Source of the DNA: Bacteroidales bacterium
Lineage (GTDB): Bacteria > Bacteroidota > Bacteroidia > Bacteroidales > JAADJA01
Direction of reading: 5' to 3'
Length of the DNA: 64,000 nucleotides
Assembly (NCBI GenBank): GCA_021740645.1
Contig: JAIOZL010000005.1
Span: 62,001 to 126,000 of the forward strand
A model generated the notes under the pieces. The model worked only from the letters and a program-made list of their open reading frames with translations, ran no database searches and was not told where the DNA came from. How positions within the stretch are numbered: position 1 is the first letter of the stretch; each line of letters begins with the position of its first letter. The position numbers and the translations under genes were made by a program. Positions 61,662 through 64,000 of the stretch are shown here, piece by piece.

Positions 61662-62276
61662 ATGAAACGGACAAAAGAAAAAATTGGGATCAGGACTAAA
61701 GAAATGAGTGAAGCAACAGTACCTCAGACAAATGTCCAAAAAATAGTTTTCGTTCTTTTAATATTAAGTTTAACTGCGTGCGAAAAGGCTTGGTACGGAT
61801 CTGATGGCAGACCCGGCGATGCTTACCTGGCACTCACATGGTACGAAGCAGAGCCTGAATACCTTGATGCAGGCACAAGTGCTATTCCTCCCGTATTTTA
61901 TTGGGATGAGTATTACAGAATACAACCCGGCTATTATAACCTCTATTACGAGGGAAGTGTGTGGGCAGGTTTAGGATGGGCCTATTACGGATGGGATGTT
62001 GACTATGAGATTTATGAAATAGCGGGTGAAAGGGGAGACTGGTATTACAATGGTGGCGATGGCCCTGATAACTTCTTTATCATTGAGTGCAATCCTTATG
62101 GACCATATGTAGGCAGTTCATATAAAAGTAAAGCACTTGATGAAAAATACACCTTGCTTGAAGAGGATGATTCTACAATTAAAGTACAGGTAAAAGCTGA
62201 CGGAATAGGAATGACAATTACATACAAAAAAATCGAGGTTGAAAGAAACCCTAAAGCGCTAACAAAAATAGAATAG
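61662..62276 (+). CDS. Aromatic-rich lipoprotein of unknown function
   Basis: 204 residues. A long basic N-terminus precedes a hydrophobic segment ending in the lipobox 'LILSLTAC', so it is probably a lipoprotein; ATG at codon 15 ('MSEATVPQTN') is an alternative start. The mature part is strikingly rich in Tyr, Trp, Asp and Gly ('YYNLYYEGSVWAGLGWAYYGWDVDY', shown only in part here as a descriptor), with acidic stretches. No family recognised. It has a good terminator and may have a sigma-54-like promoter. Confidence 0.75.
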   Translation: MKRTKEKIGIRTKEMSEATVPQTNVQKIVFVLLILSLTACEKAWYGSDGRPGDAYLALTWYEAEPEYLDAGTSAIPPVFYWDEYYRIQPGYYNLYYEGSVWAGLGWAYYGWDVDYEIYEIAGERGDWYYNGGDGPDNFFIIECNPYGPYVGSSYKSKALDEKYTLLEEDDSTIKVQVKADGIGMTITYKKIEVERNPKALTKIE

Positions 62277-62301
62277 ATAAACAGTGACTCAATATAACTC
62301 C

Positions 62302-62340
62302 ACCAGTCAAAATGAATTTTTTGGCTGGTTTTCCTTTTTG
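62302..62340 (+). terminator. Rho-independent terminator after the lipoprotein gene
   Basis: 11-bp stem ACCAGTCAAAA / TTTTGGCTGGT (one G-U pair), 6-nt loop, followed by TTTTCCTTTTT, 25 bp after the stop codon. Confidence 0.85.
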
Positions 62341-62359
62341 TAGGGAAATATTATTTAAT

Positions 62360-63031
62360 CTAAGCCAAGAGAGCTTGAGCAATTTTAATATCAGAAGGAC
62401 TGGTAATTTTAATATTTTCAGGATTACCATCTACCAGATGAATTTTAATTCCTAAACTCTCTACTACTGTTGCATCATCTGTAAATTCTTCTCTGTATTC
62501 CTGTTTGTAAGCCTTTATTATCAGATCTGATTGAAAACATTGCGGGGTTTGAATTAACCTGAAGTTATTCCGGGCCACCGGATAATTATGATCATTTTTG
62601 AGTTCTCTCATTGATTCATTGATGCTTGTCACAGGAATTCCGTTTCCATTTATTTCTGCTGAGGCAAATGCATTGTGGATGGTTGCCTTGCTTAAGAGCG
62701 GCCTCACACCATCATGCACACCTACAATTCCTCTTTCATTGATCTGTCTAAGTCCATTTTTCACCGAAAGAAATCGGTTTTCACCCCCTTCAACAAGCGT
62801 GTGATCGACATCAAAATCAAAACGTTTACATAACGACGACCAGTAATCGAAATAAGGAGCAGGTAAAACAAGAATAATCTCAAGGTCGTCAAATACTCCT
62901 GAAAAGCATTCAAGGGTGTGCATCAAAATGGGTTTTCCAGCAACCTGAAGGAATTGTTTAGGAGTTTTGGATTGCATTCGTGATCCCAGACCACCAGCCA
63001 CGATAATTACATATTTTTTCACTTCGAACAT
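62360..63031 (-). CDS. ispD: 2-C-methyl-D-erythritol 4-phosphate cytidylyltransferase
   Basis: MEP isoprenoid pathway enzyme making CDP-ME. The ORF track starts at TTG 63049 within a terminator hairpin; ATG 63031 ('MFEVKKYVIIVAGGLGSRM') is preferred, giving 223 residues, the normal length. Motifs: 'IIVAGGLGSRMQSKTPKQFL', 'VGVHDGVRPLLSKATI', 'IQTPQCFQSDLIIKAY', 'DDATVVESLGIKIHLVDG' and 'NIKITSPSDIKIA'. It lies 32 bp downstream of queA with a terminator between them. Confidence 0.95.
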   Translation of the reverse strand: MFEVKKYVIIVAGGLGSRMQSKTPKQFLQVAGKPILMHTLECFSGVFDDLEIILVLPAPYFDYWSSLCKRFDFDVDHTLVEGGENRFLSVKNGLRQINERGIVGVHDGVRPLLSKATIHNAFASAEINGNGIPVTSINESMRELKNDHNYPVARNNFRLIQTPQCFQSDLIIKAYKQEYREEFTDDATVVESLGIKIHLVDGNPENIKITSPSDIKIAQALLA

Positions 63032-63035
63032 TGAT

Positions 63036-63058
63036 AAAAAACCCCTCAACAGAGGGGT
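63036..63058 (-). terminator. Terminator between queA and ispD, abutting the ispD start codon
   Basis: Minus-strand stem ACCCCT / AGGGGT with a 6-nt loop followed by six T, starting 5 bp after the queA stop codon. The T-run ends only 4 nt before the ispD ATG at 63031. Confidence 0.7.
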
Positions 63059-63063
63059 AAATT

Positions 63064-63999
63064 TTATATAATAAGCATGGCGTCGCCGTAGGTGAAAAAC
63101 TGATATTTTTCTTCAACAGCAATTTTGTATGCTTTCATAAGAAGGTCGAAATCTGTGAAAGCTGCTACCAGCATCAAAACAGATGACATTGGTAGGTGAA
63201 AGTTTGTGATCATCGCGTCAGCTACCTGGAAATCATAGGGTGGAAAAATAAATTTATTGGTCCAGCCGCCATAAGGTTTTACCTTACCTGTAATTGAAAC
63301 AGCAGTTTCCATTGCTTTCATGGTGGTGGTCCCAATAGCACAAACTTTCCTTTTGTTTTCTTTCGCTTTATTAATTTTTTCCGCCTGAACTTCTTCAATA
63401 TACATTTCCTCAGAATCCATTTTGTGTTTCGTCAGGTCTTCTACTTCAATATCCCGGAAGTTTCCTAGTCCGGCATGTAATGTAATTTCGGCGAAATCAA
63501 TTCCCTTAAGTTCAAGGCGCTTCATTAATTCACGGCTAAAGTGAAATCCTGCTGTTGGAGCAGCCACTGCACCTTCATGCTTCGCATAGATGGTTTGATA
63601 ACGGTCTTCATCCTCAGCTGTGACATCTCTTTGATGTATTTTTGGCAGGGGGGTTTCACCTAAGCGCTGAAGGGTTTCCCTGAATTCGCTATAAGGACCA
63701 TCATACAAAAATCGTAAGGTACGACCCCTAGAGGTAGTATTGTCAATTACTTCTGCTACCAACTCTTCATTTTCACCAAAGTATAATTTGTTACCAATCC
63801 GGATTTTACGTGCTGGATCAACCAGTACATCCCACAATAGGCTGTCGCGGTTGAGCTCTCTCAAAAGAAAAACTTCAATGCGTGCCCCGGTTTTTTCCTT
63901 TTCACCATAAAGCCTGGCTGGAAATACTTTGGTATTATTAATTACAAATACATCACCATCATCGAAGTAATCAAGAATATCAGTGAATTTTTTATGTTC
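63064..63999 (-). CDS. queA: S-adenosylmethionine:tRNA ribosyltransferase-isomerase, partial (5' end outside window)
   Basis: Transfers and isomerises the ribosyl moiety of SAM to preQ1 at tRNA wobble position 34 in queuosine synthesis. The ORF track begins at TTG 63864, but the frame stays open to the window edge and reads '[22 protein letters not shown]' upstream, the typical QueA N-terminal block, so the gene is truncated by the window. Further motifs: '[20 protein letters not shown]', '[18 protein letters not shown]', '[13 protein letters not shown]' and '[17 protein letters not shown]'. The C-terminus is complete. Confidence 0.95.
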   Translation of the reverse strand, partial: EHKKFTDILDYFDDGDVFVINNTKVFPARLYGEKEKTGARIEVFLLRELNRDSLLWDVLVDPARKIRIGNKLYFGENEELVAEVIDNTTSRGRTLRFLYDGPYSEFRETLQRLGETPLPKIHQRDVTAEDEDRYQTIYAKHEGAVAAPTAGFHFSRELMKRLELKGIDFAEITLHAGLGNFRDIEVEDLTKHKMDSEEMYIEEVQAEKINKAKENKRKVCAIGTTTMKAMETAVSITGKVKPYGGWTNKFIFPPYDFQVADAMITNFHLPMSSVLMLVAAFTDFDLLMKAYKIAVEEKYQFFTYGDAMLII

Positions 64000-64000
64000 A

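Noticed and set aside
1-64000. Mobile elements, tRNA and rRNA genes
   Set aside because: No transposase, integrase, terminal inverted repeats or tRNA cloverleaf was seen in intergenic regions; a dedicated tRNAscan and IS search would be decisive but cannot be run here.

Overview
The window is a chromosomal segment of a low-GC Bacteroidota bacterium. The sequence evidence for this is a MurF-alanine racemase fusion, proteins ending in type IX secretion (T9SS) sorting domains, an NtrC-type regulator carrying the GAFTDA variant, and promoter-like TAnnTTTG elements typical of the phylum. No phage, insertion sequence, CRISPR array, rRNA or tRNA was recognised. Most genes are housekeeping, regulatory or envelope genes. 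Two genes run off the window: rnr on the left and queA on the right.

Layout. 1-11.2 kb: the 3' part of rnr, an unknown basic membrane protein, a stand-alone exosortase, then a leftward run pepA-pdxA-murF/alr-GT39-GT2 (aminopeptidase, PLP synthesis, peptidoglycan precursors, lipid-linked sugar transfer). The PLP pathway gene sits directly upstream of the PLP-dependent racemase. 11.4-18.9 kb: umuC without umuD, a GNAT/nitrilase fusion, and a signalling cluster made of a four-PAS histidine kinase, a NarL-type regulator and three receiver-only proteins, one of which has lost the phosphorylation site. 19-24.5 kb: a PspC/LiaF-like envelope-stress pair, NADP-isocitrate dehydrogenase plus a mitochondrial-type citrate synthase, YjbQ and AcpH.

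24.7-38 kb: iorAB (indolepyruvate oxidoreductase), a T9SS cargo protein with Asp-boxes, dtd, a thioesterase-OsmC pair, and a divergent locus in which a small Cys/Lys-rich exported protein faces an OmpR-family two-component system. That divergent intergenic region holds four helically phased TGTTAA repeats between two TAnnTTTG boxes. An AsmA-like protein and an S9 peptidase follow. 38-47 kb: a MacAB-like export operon (ATPase, two permeases, adaptor), a lipocalin-like lipoprotein, a BlaI/M56-TonB pair with a twin palindromic operator over its start, a MORN-like protein and a second T9SS-like protein.

47-64 kb: glutaminyl cyclase apparently co-transcribed with a sigma-54 two-component system, a PIN-PhoH protein, a 704-residue repeat protein with about 26 NTFxGxxAG units arranged partly in 50-residue super-repeats, a flavin oxidoreductase, a membrane LytTR regulator, a methyltransferase, polA, an aromatic-rich lipoprotein, ispD and queA.

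The most distinctive signals are the phased repeats at 30.8 kb, the BlaI-type double operator at 43.5 kb, the association of glutaminyl cyclase with exported proteins whose predicted mature N-terminus is Gln, the orphan exosortase and the higher-order repeat protein. All promoter, operator and terminator calls are by eye. Functional calls rest on motif recognition, without database searches.
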